Of a stretch of DNA of 64,000 nt, positions 13,301 to 28,300 are shown in pieces (the first letter of the stretch is position 1; every line of letters begins with the position of its first letter). This stretch comes from Agarilytica sp033852165 (GTDB taxonomy: Bacteria > Pseudomonadota > Gammaproteobacteria > Pseudomonadales > Cellvibrionaceae). The position numbers and the translations under genes were made by a program. The notes under the pieces were generated by a model. The model did no database searches and was not told where the DNA came from. It worked only from the letters and a program-made list of their open reading frames with translations. Where the stretch lies: contig JAWSUZ010000026.1 of the NCBI GenBank assembly GCA_033852165.1, forward strand, positions 16,211 through 80,210, given 5' to 3'.

Positions 13301-16300
13301 GAAGTGCATTGCTGGCTTCAACGTTATCGGTTGCTGTGGTAATAAAATCGTAACTGCGACCACGCGTGAGACTGATTGAATTATTGACCTGCTCACCCGT
13401 GCTTAAGGACAACTGAATATTCTGCGGGCTTAAGGTGTCGGCTGTCGCGTACTCGGCGTTAAATTGCCCACCAATTAAGTTCAGTGAATTTAATGCCGTG
13501 TTGCCAGCACTATCAGCAATGCCATTAACACTGACTTGGTAACGTGAATTGGTACTGAGCACAAAACCGCTCTGCGGTGCTATCTCGAGAACATTCCCTA
13601 AGTCTCGTAAAACAAACTGCGTGCTGATGTCACTGTCGTTTGCTGGCGAGTAATCTTGATTGCTGTGAATGATCGTAAAGTTTTGTGCTTGTACAGCTTC
13701 GCTAAAGACTAAACGGAAGGGTTGCGCTGCTGTCAGCCCCTGGGTATTCAGCAGCACTGGAGCGCTGTCATCAATCGCAACGAGTACCGGATCGACCGCT
13801 ATCAATTCACCGGTACCGATTTTATTAATCACGATACGATAGGCCTGCCCCGGCAAGGTCGCCGGAGTGACAAATTGAATATCACCACTGCTTAGACTGT
13901 AATCCACTTGATTGTCTACAGACGCTTGTATGCCCACAGCATCGACAAACCAATGCAGAGTCATATCGCCGCTAAAACCAGAGCCACTTAACGTGACCGT
14001 AGTTCCGCCTGCATCACTCACTCGGTCGGTTCCGGCCAGATGGTCACTGGCGACAGAAATAATACTGAGAGGATTACTAACCAATAAGGCTGCGGGTAAT
14101 ACCACGCTTTCACCCGCGCCACTCATTTGTAGGGAGAAAATATCGGGCGACGAAGCACTAAAGTTAAAGCTTAATTCTGTACCCGCACTATTGACTTGCC
14201 AAGTGCCGAAGGGAATCACTGTGCTGTTTAATTGCAGCTGGTCGACGTCTTGTAATTGCTGTCCTCTAACCGTAATCGCTAAGCTTTGATTGCTAAGCCC
14301 TATGGAGGGTTGCATATCGTAAACCGCGATTGGCGTGAGTCCGAATAAACTGGCCGCGCGCAAAGAGCGCGGTAAATCTATTTGTGTCTCTACACCTAGT
14401 ACGTTGTTCGCTGGCGCGTTAAATAAAGCAAGTGAATACAGGGTGTCTTGCGAAAAACGATCGATCAAGGGCCTGAATTCCAAACGCTGACCAATTAAAC
14501 GACTATCGCCATTTAGTTTTGAAGCATTATCGACGTCAGTTATCTCAACAATAACATTGCGCCAAGCATCTGCGGCCGAAATTTTGAGCTGAATAACCTC
14601 GGCGGCATCACCAATAATGGCGCTTGGTACTAGCCCGGTAATATTGGCAATCGGCAACTCAAGGTTTTGATATCCATCGCCACTCAACCATTCGATTAAG
14701 TCCCCCTGAAAGGCCAGATCTTTAATTTCAGACATCGATTGCGGGTTAATTTTCGCCAACGGTTCTAAGATCAGCAGTGATTCAAATTCGATAGATGGGT
14801 TCATATCGAAAACAGAAACTACGTCGATCCCTGATTCAATATGGTGGGCTAATAACAGTTCACCATTAATGGCAAGATCGATTAAACCTGGCAGGCTGGC
14901 AAGGCCGATCACTTGCATTGTACCGCCCAGGGCTTGGCTGTGCATTAACGGAGCGATATCGAGCAATTCAATTTGATCATCGCCGCTAATCGCCAAAAAC
15001 TGTTGGTCACTGCTACGCAAACTATTTGCGTTAATAACATTATGTAAATAAGAATCAACGCTCAGTGCAGGTTGGCTTAGCAGATGAACGTCAACACGAT
15101 CATCAAACAATACAAATATTCGATCTTTGACCAGACGTAAATCTCGAATTATTGCACCGAGATCAACCGTCTGCCAGTTTGCCGCGTTAACGTGGGCTAG
15201 CTGTAGCTGACTGCCGGAATAACTGACCAACGTTTGTTGATATATTGATATCGACTGATGTTCCGACACGGATGAATTTGCGATGCGGTTAATGAATACC
15301 GGATTGAAGATATTACTAATATCGATTATTTCAGTGCTCGCCTGATTATCCGTTACTAGCGCGATGTACGAATCAGACAATGCTAGGTCGTGGACGGTGC
15401 TTTCAATTTCCAAGCGCGATAAAAACACTGGCTGACGCGAGTCGCGCGTACTGTATAAACTCAGTTGATTGGTTTCCGCCAAAAGTAAAATGTCTTGATG
15501 TCGGCGCAAGAAATCAAAATCAGCGCTAAGTTGCGGCAATGTTTCCAGATGGACACTTAATTCTTGATTGCTAACACGATCAAAACCACTTGGCGTATTA
15601 CTCAGCGTGACCGTGAGCTGACCTAAGATATTATCGGGCAAACTAAATGTAATTAGGCTTGGGCTGATTTGCTCAACTTCTAAAGCCTGTTGCCCGTTAA
15701 TCAATACCCGCGAAAATGCACCAATGCCCTGCCCTTGTAACGCTATGGTATTACCTGCGTTATAGATAAAGCGTTGTTGCAATGTATCTACCGACTGGGT
15801 GTTGGCATCGTAGGCGCCTATGGCCTCGATCACGGGGTCGGCAACGAAGGTATATTGTGCTGGACGGAAAAGGCTCAACAAGCCATTACTTATCCTCAGA
15901 CCCACTACACGATTAGACTGCGGAGATTGATCAAGCGCTGGGGTGCGGAAGACAATTTCATTTTCTAGGCGAGAAACAATATTCTCTTCCGGCACGATTA
16001 CGCCGCCCAGTTCAATTTGCGTATTGCTACTGAAATACTCGCCGCGAATACTCACCAGAGTATCGCCATGCCAAGATCCTGAACGTGGCTCAACCTGATC
16101 TATTTGAGCTAACTGCCCGGCTTCAGCGACAAAACGGAAACTGTAATCACTGCCGAGTAGTGTGTCGCTCACGCTGATTAGCGCCGAAGAAAGACTGACG
16201 CGATATTCTACGCCTTGCTGCCAAGCCGAAGTCGGACGGAAAATTAAACGTGTACCAACATTGTTTATCGTTGCGGATATAAATCCGCTAACAGCAGTTC

Positions 16301-19300
16301 CAGACTCACTCACTTCAAGTAAAGTATTTTGCGAATTCGATAACTGACTGGTTTCGAGAATTTGATTGAACTGAATTTCAACCGCGTCATCAAGGGATAA
16401 TACTCCGCGCGAATTGGGCTGATGTTCGACGACGTTCAAGCGATCGCTTTGAATAGTGTTGACGGCCCCGCCTAAACGACCCAGTTGGGCGCCCACAGCC
16501 AGTGGATTTTCAACCGCCGTATTATTTTGATAGACAAAAGATGTGCCCGCGTAAATGGTGCGGCTATCAGTTGCTAAGGCGTTTACCGAACCCAGCACGG
16601 AGTAATAGTTGTTCAACGAAACCGTCGATTGGAAACGCCGATCTAACCATGCGCTCACATCAAATAATTGTAAATCACCCTGCCCACTCGCAACATAAAG
16701 TGTCTGTCCGTTTAAATGAATATCACCGGCGAATAAATCTCCACTGGCAATAAGATAACTTAAACGCAATTCAGCAACGGTGGTGTATTCGCTTGGGTCT
16801 GCAACACTAGGCAATAGAGTTAACACCTTGCCTAATCGACCGGTGGAGACCCAGAGCTGACTATCGACAACCAATATATCGGCTGGATTAGCCAAGTGTC
16901 CTGCCAAGTCGCTGACAATGATACGACTGACAACATCGAAATTCCCACTGACTAGTTCAATCACCGCAACCGTGGAAGCATCGGGTTGAGTGGCATACAG
17001 TCTGTCACCATCAATATGGGTACGGCCCAGCGATGCACCCAAAGCGCCGACATCAATCGAGATCAACAAACGTAAATTACGCTGCAATTGCAACTGGTAA
17101 ATATGTAAACCAAAGTCACCGGCCACGTATAACAAATCACTGTCGACGCTAATACTGTTAACGCCTGCTGGCAGTATTAACTCACTTAACAATAATGGGT
17201 CCGTCGCTAAGGTAATATCAAAGTGATACAGGCGATCACCACCGACGACATATAAATTATCGTCCTTGGCGATTGCGTCGCGGAATCCCTCTGGGGCCAA
17301 TGCACTACTGAAATGGTAAGGTCGGGTCACGCCGGCAATGGTTTTTTCAATCACTTTTGGACGCACAGGGTCAGACACATCGGTCACAATTAACTGGGCT
17401 TGACTGGTTGTTGGATTGCCAAGTATCCGGCCTTCGCTATCAATGGCTTGGTAAGTACCGCCGGTAACGGCATATAAGACTTGATCGTTTAATACGATGG
17501 CACTTACTGGGTTGTCTTGTGCTTCGGCAGACAATTCTACTGAACCGGTTTCTTTACCTGTGTAGAAATACGCTGCGCTAAGCGCACTTTGTTCAGCGCT
17601 AAACAGTGCACTTTCAAGCACTACATCTGTAGCACCAAATTGACCTGCGGGCGCACGTACTTGCACATGATTATTGCTGAGTACACGTAAGTCAGACGCG
17701 GCGCCACCGTCAAATGTGACGGCCATACCGTAATGAAATCCGCGGCCAAATAAATCGACAACATTACCGCCTTCTGGCGGCCCAGTTAAGGGTTGAAGAT
17801 CTTCTAACACCAAACGTGCTTGAATCACTATTGCCGCATTCAAACGCGTGGACACTCCGGCTCTGTCAACGTTTACGGCCAATGCTGCACTATTGTTGCT
17901 GAAACTTAAGTCCGGCACATTGAAACGTATTTCGTTGTCGGCAAGGCTAATAATGTCGCTGTTTGAAATTGTATTGCCAGCAATAGAAACTGTTATCGCA
18001 TTACTAGCAACGCCGAATCCCAGCCCTTCTATTACGCCAATTTCTGAACCGTCAGCGTGGAAATAATGCTGCGTCGGCAAGCCATCAACAATGCGTTTTA
18101 CCGCATGAATTGTAAGTGCCAATTCATTAACACGTTGATAATTAAAATCAAAACCATTACCCAGTAGAGTCCCATCCAAAGCCGCGAGGTTTTCATTAAT
18201 TGAAAGTGTAAACGCTCCCGAGAATAGGCTGTTTGCAGCGAAGCTGATTTCAATACGTCCGCCACTGACTTCATTGACGCCAACAATTTGATACTCGGTG
18301 GTAGCTAAGTCTTGTCCGTTTTCATCTGTTAAACGTATCGTGCTTTGTAGATTAATATCAGCCGTATTAATTAGTTGGTTAAAGTTCAGCGTAATAACAT
18401 CAGCCTGATAAAGACTTGTATTTTCGCTGGGACTGACATTTGCGAGGTTTAGCGAGTCAACTAATAAAGTGCTAAGTCCATCCTCGATACCACTGAGTAA
18501 TACACCGCCGTAATTTATCAATTCTGCTGCTTGATCTAGCGGTTGCCAATAAGCCGTACTGAACACGCCGTTATCTTCATCGACGAGCACTAATTGGCTG
18601 CCTGTGGTAACGGCGATTTGACCATAATTGGCAACAAATGAAGCCTCGGTGATATTGTCGTTAGCGCCGGGTTCAAGCATGTGCACACTGACACTGACTG
18701 TAGAGCCTAAGCCGACAAACTTAGCTAAATAGAGCTGTTGATCGCGATTGAACAATACATACAAATCGTCACCTAACCATTGAATATCCACCGGTTGACC
18801 GAGTAATTCACCATCGCTTAAAAGCAAGGTATTAAAGCTTGTCGGCAAACCTAAATCGGCGCTGTCCAGATCAAAGAAGCGGATTAATCCGGTGCCGTCA
18901 TCATTGGCAACGGACATCGCTAAAATGGCTTGGCGAGGATGTACCGCCACATCGGTAGCACGACCATTAGCCAAGGCGATATTGCGCACCACCAGAGGTT
19001 CTGCGTTGTTACTGATATCAACGACTAATAAACCGTCTCTGTCGTTGGCGAGATACGCCGCTTGGCCATCCACCGCAACGCCTAATACCGGTTCATCGGT
19101 GGGTAATTGTGCGATGCGAACCGCTTGATCCCAAATCGAAATATCGTAAATTTCGAGGCCCGATTGCATTAACGAGCGATTGTCCGAAGTCGCGGACTGA
19201 CCCGATTGCACGGCAACGAACAAGGTATCGCCATGCAGACTATAACCACCCGCTTGCAGCGGCGGGTAATTAGGCAATTCAAGACTGCGGCCCTGATCCA

Positions 19301-22300
19301 ATTGATAAGAGAATTCACCGACCAACAATTCGCGCTCGGCACTGGCGACGTAGACTTGATAAATCGCAGGATCCAATACACCCGGTGCGCGGAAAGCCAT
19401 GGTTTGCATATCGATCACGTCATCGTGCAGATCGATAATAATCTCGTTATTACCGTCCACACTGCTACGAATTTCGCCGGTTTCAGCATTGCGCAGAATA
19501 ATTTTCATTCCAGGTAAAAACACAGCTTGGTCGGCGCTGACAGTAATTAATTGACCGCCCAGTAACCTTCCCGATTCAGGCTGCATGGCCAACGAGACAA
19601 CACTCGGAGATTCAGCCAAAACAATCGCACCGGCTAAGTACCCGACTAAACCACCATCATTTAGACTTAGATGATGCTGTCCCAACGGCAAAGGTAAAGC
19701 GTTAAAATCGGCCGCCGAAATACTTAATTGAGTTTCGCTCAACCAAGTGAAGTCCAGCGCGAATTGATTGACGTTGAGCTGCAGTGATGAATCGTTACGG
19801 AAACCCGAGCCACTAATAATAATGTCGTTACTGCTATCGCGATGACGAGCAGCTCCACTGACTTCAAGTATTTCTGGTCGAGTCGATAGCGCCGCTGCTG
19901 CCACTACTCGCTGACTGAACGGCGCCCATAATCCCGAACCGCGAAGGTTACTCGCCTGATGAACGTTAACACGATAACTTTCACCGGCACTGCGATTAAA
20001 ACTGAAGGAATAATTTTCCGCTGCGCCATCAACAAGGTCGGACGCCGTTACTGTAACTGCGACGTCTGTGCCATCGGAAATTCGTGTCACCGTTACCGCT
20101 GCAACTTGCGTTAAAGAACTTTCTACAATTGCTTCATTAAATCTAAGCGCTAAAACTTCGCCCTCGGCTATCGTCTCTGTGTGCTCGGGTGAAGACTCGA
20201 CCACAAAACTTCCCGGTAATTGAAATGCACTTAAACCATTGTCACTGGATACGGCAATCAATCGGTCTTTAAATACATCCACTGCGTCGATCAGATCTTC
20301 GTTACCCGCAGAGATCACTCGCGGTGACATCGGCTCCGCAATATCAAAGACCACCACGCCGCCGCCGGCAGACGAGACAAACAGTAAATTGCCTTTACGC
20401 ATTAAACGTAAGGCGCGCCCGGCTTGGGTTTGCAGGTAATTATCAATCGACAGAATAATACGTTCTGAGGGTTGATTGCGGTCAATAAGTTGTACACCGC
20501 TATCGCCTAAGGCTGCTATAAGGTAATTACCATACACCATAAGATCTTGCACATTATTATCGACAGTGTATGTCTGCGTCAGCGCAGGATCGTAAAGGTT
20601 GATCGCACTTATTGTGCTCTCTTCTAGATCAGCAGGTTTAGTTGAGCTGGTCTCGCGCAGCAATTCACAACCGCTGTCGATATTCCATCTGCGTCCTTGG
20701 CGTTGCCCCCCACTGTATAACCATTGGCCCGCTGCAGTAACCGCATTGCTGCCCAACATGTTTGGCAGTGGCTCCATACTGACCGGATCATTCGGGTCAA
20801 GATAATTTATTTGCTCAACAATACCCGAAGCGAATTCTCCCGCAGCAGATTCACACGGCTCCAAGGCAAAACCACCATTCACTTGCAATGCACGCGCGGC
20901 AAACATCACGTTGCCTGATTTACTTAAATCACCGACTTGATTGTTGCCTTGCAAAGTATCGGGGCTATCCAATACCTGTGATAACAATTGCAGGCCATTT
21001 TCTTCGTCCAAATTCAAGCGCGCAATACCGCCACTACCGCTGGCGATGTAAACCCGATCGCGCCATTCACCGGCTTCCCACTCACGTTGAGCCAGTACGC
21101 GAATCGAATCATAGCCACGCGGAAAATCGCTGCCTTTTAATTCTTTTAGTTCACTTTGCTCTGCCGGAGACAAATTATCTTGCCCCGCTTGTCGAGTAGA
21201 AAGCTCAATCCAGCGAGCGAAGCGCTGTAGCGTAAGCTGCCCTTCAACACCGCTGGGTAAACTCGAAGCCCCACCGACCAATAAAGGTTGTAAGGGATTT
21301 TGCACATCGAAACTTGCCGCCCGCGTAGTCTCAGGCAAGAGCAAGTCTTGATAAGGCTGGCTTGCCCAACCTTCATAAATATAACCACCGTTGGTGATCG
21401 CAATGCCTGTCTCCGGCATAACCACAACATCACTCGGGAACACCAAGCTTGAAGTGTGCGTCGCTAAATGTGCAAGGCCGTAACCAAAGCCATTGTCGGC
21501 ACTGAGTTCTGCTCTATTACCATAGCGGTCTATAGCCGTAATCGCATGGCGGCCAGGAGCTCCGCGCGGAGTGACAATCTGTAATTGGGTGGAAGAAATT
21601 ACCCGCACTTCATTGACCGGAGTTGCACCAATTCTGAGTTGAACGGTGTCAGAAACACTGGTGCCCGGCTCAAAGCCACGACCATTAATGATGATCGAGC
21701 TGCCGCCCAACTGGGGACCCCACTGTGAACTCACACTGTCGAGCTGAATCGGCTCGTCGACAATTAAACCGCCGTATAAAAATGCCGTTTGCCAAACTCC
21801 ATCTGTTTCGCTTTCGAGACGTACCGTGTAAATCCCGCGTTGGTTAATCGGCGGCAATGTTGCTGTTACGATCGATGCGTTTTGATCGGCCTGTGCCAAG
21901 CTAACACTGTCGATACTTAACTCAAAATCGCCTACATAGGCGCGGATTCGATCCGTATTACGAGGAATATTAATTCCCGCGAGGGTGATGATTCTTTCAC
22001 GGTTTTGCAGTACATGACGCGGCGCGATGCCGATAAGCGATAACTGCCCCGACGGCAGATCTTGATACCTTAGTTCAAAACGCTGGTCCTGGGCCAAAGA
22101 GACTAATACTTGGTACTGATTTACATTGAGCTGTTGCGCGACATTAACACCTGCGCGCACTAATACGCTGAGCTGATCACCCGATTCAATACTTTGTCCG
22201 GCGGCTAAGGTTAGGATGACATCGTTATTAATAATATCGACTGTGGTCGCTAACTGAGCCCCCTCTGCATTTAATACGCGGAAATGATCGGCATTGTCCG

Positions 22301-25300
22301 GCCACACATCAATCGACTGATTGAAATGTAAACGTATGGCAATATCGCCATTTGCATCTGCCTGCACAATGCCATTGGCGGGTTCTATTGAATGTATTTT
22401 TAAGCTCGCATCCGGCGTTACCTGAACGACAGATGCGCCACTGAGGTTGGCACCCGCAGCGAAGGCTGCAAAACGCCCAGCGACGATACTGTCGATATAG
22501 TTATCCGCAAACGCTTCTAAACCTTCGGCAATAATCGGCGCCGACAGAACGCTGATATCAACCGTTGCGACACCTTGATCACCGAGGGCGAGATAGACAG
22601 TGTTAGCCGTAATATCGATATCGAAGACATGCCCCAACTCTGTCACACGATGAATAATCTGAGGTTGCAATAAATCCTCAATATCCACAATTACTAAGCC
22701 CTGCTCACCCGCGGCGAGGTAAGCATAATGCCCTTGAATTTTGATTCGGCTAGCGGCGATATTTAAATACGCAATTTCATTTAAACCAAGGTTTGGGTCG
22801 TGACGAACAATACTAAAGCCACCGTTCGCACTGCCGAGGAGACGGTTCTCAGCGAAATTAAATTCACCGCCTACAGCAAGGTAATGACTACTGTCAGCTG
22901 AGGTAACACTATGATTTACTCGGGCAACGTCGAGGGTGGAGAAATTATTAGTTAAGGCCAAACGATTGACGACATAGGCCTTAGTATGAAGAAAGCTATC
23001 AATTAACCCAATGCCGGCTTCCGCTATCGCAATAACGGCAAGATTATTTTCCACTTCGATACCGCGCGCAAAACTTGCCGCGAGAGGCAGTTCAGTAATG
23101 ATAGTTGCCGCTTGGATATTCTCGGGGTCGAAGCCGATGATAAAGAGCATCGCGCTATCGACAAGCGCACTGCCGTCGGCATTTAATTGCGCAGCGGTAA
23201 CAAAGACTCGATCGAGTCCACGCTCAAAATAGCCATCGACACCGAGTGCAATATAACCATCGGGTAATGCCACTTGAACTAATAATCGATCGTCAATACC
23301 GTCGCCATCAAAATCAATACTTTGTCTTAAGTCATCCAGGTTGACTGGCTGATCAGGATTGCCAGTCAAACTTGAAGCATCGACGTTGTAAATTCTCAGT
23401 CCGGCACTGCCGGCAGCCGCGATTAAATAATTTTCCGATGGATCGACTACAGCATCGTAAATACGACCAGAGTCGATAGTCACATTTGACTGTACCGGTT
23501 GTTGGTATTGAAAGATTTCACTTAGAGAGCTGCGTTGTCCATTGGGCAGTTCGATTGTGATATCGACCGCACCTATCTGACCCGCTGGCGCTACGACTTC
23601 AATGTTTTCACTGTCGAGGATTTTTATGCCGCTAGTGGCCGCAGTGTTATCACCAAAATAAATATTGATTTGTGCAGCATCGCCTCTGATGCCTATGCCA
23701 TTAAGTAACACTTTGGTGCCGCCATTAATCGAACCAAAGGCTGGCGTTGCATTGAGCAAATTTAAAGGTTCAACATATTCAAACGCTGCCAGTAACGAGG
23801 CCTGACTGCCAGAGGCATTTATCACTTGTAACTGTGCTGGCCCAGGGACATTTGCGGGCAAAGCTATTTCATAGCGAGTGGTTTGAGCATCAATGACTTC
23901 GGAGCCAATAATGGCTGCGGCCTGACCGGCAATTAAAAATTCAGGCGCATTCGCATGTCGTAGATAAACCTGTGCAACACCACCAGTCATCATCACCGTA
24001 GTTGGTGTTACTGATTGAATAATAACTTGCGCAGAATTATCCACGCCAGTGTTAAAATCGAGGGTAAAATCGACCAGCCCCAAAGTCCGCCGACTGCCCA
24101 ACTCGCTTGTCAATTCTACGCGATAGGATTGATTTGCCGTCAGAGCTGCTGATGGTGTTATTAAAATACGTCGAGCAGTCATGCTGTCTATCGCAGCGGT
24201 AAAACCAAGATCTACACCGTCATCTGTACCGTCGTCATATAGCAATGCTAAATAACGCGCTAAATAGACGCTCTCCGATTCACCGACGGGCAATTCTATC
24301 GCACGATTAAAATCTAGTACGATGGTTTTATCGGTCGGCACTCCCACTGCGCCCGTGCTGGGCTCTGAGTTTATTAAATCGAGGGTTAAGCTATTGAGCA
24401 GTATTAATTCTGAAGGGGTTGTTAAGCTTGAAGCAATGGCCGCAGTCCCGGCGACAATCAATCCGTCATTAGCCAATTGCGAGGCGATTAGGCGACTTCT
24501 ATTACAGTCAGAAATAGTGCTGGCATCTAATAAGGAAATATTATCGGAACGTCCCACATCAAACAATGCAATATAACTCTGCTCTAACTCTTCACCTGCG
24601 GCACCAAAACTATCGGATTGAGGAATACAATGTTTGTCAGTTTTTAAGCTTGCACTCAAAGTGCTTAGCGCGTGAATGTGACTGAGTTCGCCAGGAAGTT
24701 CAAAACCATTGTCATCGTATTGAGCAATCTTACGCATATGGTAAGGACGGCTAACATCGACGATGGCCATTTCATTATCATCGCCGGATTGTACTAATCG
24801 CGCTTGCTGATTTAACGCTGCACTGCTATCGCCCAATGTGCTCCAGCCCAACTGAGGCAAACTGGGCTTGCTCAAATCGAAGGAAACTAAAATACTGTCA
24901 GTAGAAGACGAGCCCGCCAACTTAACGCGCATAAATAATTGCTCGCCATTCATAATGTTGATTTTTTGCGGCTCAATATCAAACAAGGTTCCGTTTATGT
25001 TCACCTGGCTGATGGAGCGAATCACTGTGGGCCGAGCAGGGTCAGAAATATTGATAACCACGACTTTATTAGCGCTTAAGGCCAATAAAATATTATCGTG
25101 TGCGACCAGTTGCGTTACAGCGGACTGAACATTTACCGGCAAGCTGTATAAAATATCGCGATCACGCGTCGCGCCAACATCCTCGGGCATGCGTGATTCT
25201 TTATCGAAAACCATCAACACAAAACGATCTTCAAACTCGGTTTCGATAAAGGGAAAGTGGTAACCCTGCGCCGACAAATACAGATGATCTCGATGCAGCA

Positions 25301-28300
25301 AGAGTGTTTTAGGCTGTAAATCTTGCGGAAAATTGAAATAACCCAAGCCGTGTTCGGGTGCTGCGCTATCTAAATTATTGAGTTCATAACTGACCAAGGA
25401 TATCCAACCGGGTGCAAAAGTCTGGGAATATTCCTCTCGACTGGCAACCGTTTGCGGACGAATGCCTTCGCCGAGTACGCCTTCTCCCAGCACATAAATA
25501 AGCTCTGAGGTCTCATCCACAGCCACGTCAACAATATCGCCCGGTGGTAATTTCAGTACATCGGGAATATAGGCAACATCGCCGTCAATCATGTCTTGAA
25601 GTTCGCTGCCGCTTAAAGGCGCTTCCGTGACTAAGGTTTTATTCGGCTGCAGGCGTCCATAAAATAATGCATTGGACAAGCGCGTAAACTTGCCACTCTC
25701 ATCACTAATTTCTATGTCGGCAAAGCCACGGTAATCACCGAAATCGGGTATGCTCCAACGCATTTGTTCAGCGCTAATTAAACGCAATTGATCTTGATCA
25801 ACGGTGAGGCTTATCGCATTAGCCGGATCGAGACTGGGATAGGCGCGCAAGGTAATACCATCGTGAAAACCAAAGCCAATAATATTAACTGAATCGTTTT
25901 CAGCACCTTGGTTGGTTCTTACCACCGACGGATCGACAAACGAAATTTGCAATTCATCCGTGTAGGTAAAGGCACCTATATTGGTGTCCGTTAAACCGAC
26001 ATCATTGATAACGGTGACCGCTGCAGGCCCCGCGTTATTGGGCAAACTCAGCACCGTAATTGTGGCATAAGGCTCGATTTCTGTCGGCGCTACGATACTT
26101 TGTATTGCCAGTGTTTGGCCGCCGAGTATTAATTGCGGGTTAGTACCAAAGTGTTCACCGCGAATAACAATTTGAGTCCCCCCGCCGATGCTACCTTTAT
26201 CAGGGCTAACACTGATAATTTCCGGTGCGGCCATCGCATCCGATACCACGGTATAAAAACTAAATTGGTAATCGCTCGATAGGGCTTGACCACTGAGGGG
26301 CATTAACCCGGCGACTAACGTCACATAAACCGCGCGGTTAACCGCCAGAGATTCTCCATCAATTAATGTTAGTAATAAGGTCTGAGTATCGTCAATGCCA
26401 TCGACTTGGGCAAAAGCCATGTCAAATCGCCCGCTTATTTCCACACCCAACAATGGATCGGTTTCGCGAATCAAAACATAGTCACTAATGACCGTACTCG
26501 CCGACACTGGAGCCGACAGTTCTATGCGAATTTCAGCAAGGTCTGTGGCAACTTGGTTTTGTGCGTTTAATGGCGAATGCCTAAGTACGGATAACTGACT
26601 AAAGTCGAGGCGATCGATGCCCTGCTTACCGGCGGCAACTTGAATTGCTCGACGACCCAAAGTGATTCCCCGTGCAGCAAAATCGTCGGCACTGGCACTG
26701 GCGTGAATTAAGGCTGGCCGGGTTGCATCCCAAGACGGATCACTGAGTTTTGCGACATCAATAATTTCGATCACGGATTGTAGAGGCTGATCTTCTTGAT
26801 CGGAATAATGAACAGAGACATAGGCAAAACCACCCGCAACGGTAACATCGTAGCTACCATCCGCCATCGCATCTGCACGTGTGGGCAGCAAATCGACGCT
26901 GTGTCTTAAGCTTGGTCGATAAGGATCTAGAATATCTATGATATTAAGCTGCGATACCGTTCCCTCCCCGGCCATATTAGTGACGTATAACAAGTTACCA
27001 TCGATATGCAATCGGTTGGCAATACCAGCGGTATCGATGCGCGCAATAATGGGCGTATTCGGATCGCTAATATCCGCCACGATCACACCTTCATTTGAAG
27101 CGGCTATGTAGGCATAGTTATCTTTTACAATCACATCTCGGGCTAAATCGTTGGTGGCAATAAACCCAACACGATACGGTGCTGCCAGATTACTGATATC
27201 GATAAGCTGTACGCCGCCCATGCCGTTCGCGACCAAAGCCAAATCGTCTTCGCGGCTTAAACCATAGACATCAGTGAAAGGTAAATCGATACGACCGGTG
27301 AGCTGATAAGGCAGGCCAAATGAACCGTCGAGATTCGACACGGAAAAGATGAGGAGCTCACCTGCCACCGAGATTTGTGAAGACAGTAATCCCGACTTAC
27401 TCGCTAGAACAAAATTTCGATCGGCGTGTAACTCCGTAATACTTCCCTCAAAACGCTGATCGGACTGAAGCATCCAATCGGCATAGCTATACACACGGCC
27501 ATTCTCACCAATGGTTTCGTTAGTATCATCGGCAATAAAGAGTCCTGTTTCTGGCGGGGTTAATATAGCTAACTCGTTAACCAGTAAATTTCCTAAACCC
27601 TGCTCTAAACGCATGGGGTCGAGCGTTGACCACGAGGCGACTAACGCGCCATTGCCATCGGGATCAATAAACTGATCCACACTTGAATAATACAGAGATG
27701 CGGCTGCCGCGTGTTGTTCCGGAGTAACGCTACCATTCCCTGCAGGAGGCGTTTGCAATACATAACGCTGTTGGGCAATCGGTAAGCCGACTTCGTGTAA
27801 CGTTTCGCTTTCAGCCGTATGGTTGTCGGTAGTGGCCGTGGTAATGATGCGCACGCGTTCGTTGCGCCGACCTTCTCGTTGCAGTACCTGCGGGCTGACA
27901 ACGTCCGCCCAATAAATATAATAATACTGCGATGGATCACTTACCGGAGTAAGGTCGCCAACTTCACGGTTATCGTTGAGCCTTAAGATAATATTATCTT
28001 CCGCTAGTGTGACCCATAGGCCGATATCATTTTGATATTCACGCACCCAGTGTTGGGTAATTGTACGTTCTGACTCTAGGCCGATATCTTCCACCGCAAT
28101 TACGGCGCGCACGAGTTCGGCAGACGTTAAAATGGCACCATCAACTGGTTGTAATGCGCTTAGTTTCGGCGCGACGGTATCTTCAACCACGCCGATATGC
28201 ACCGAGTCGGTTTGAGTAAAGTGACCAACACGGTCATACACAACCGCATGTATCACAAAACCCTGTACCCCAATAGGCGTCGCCAGTAAGGCAGAATATA

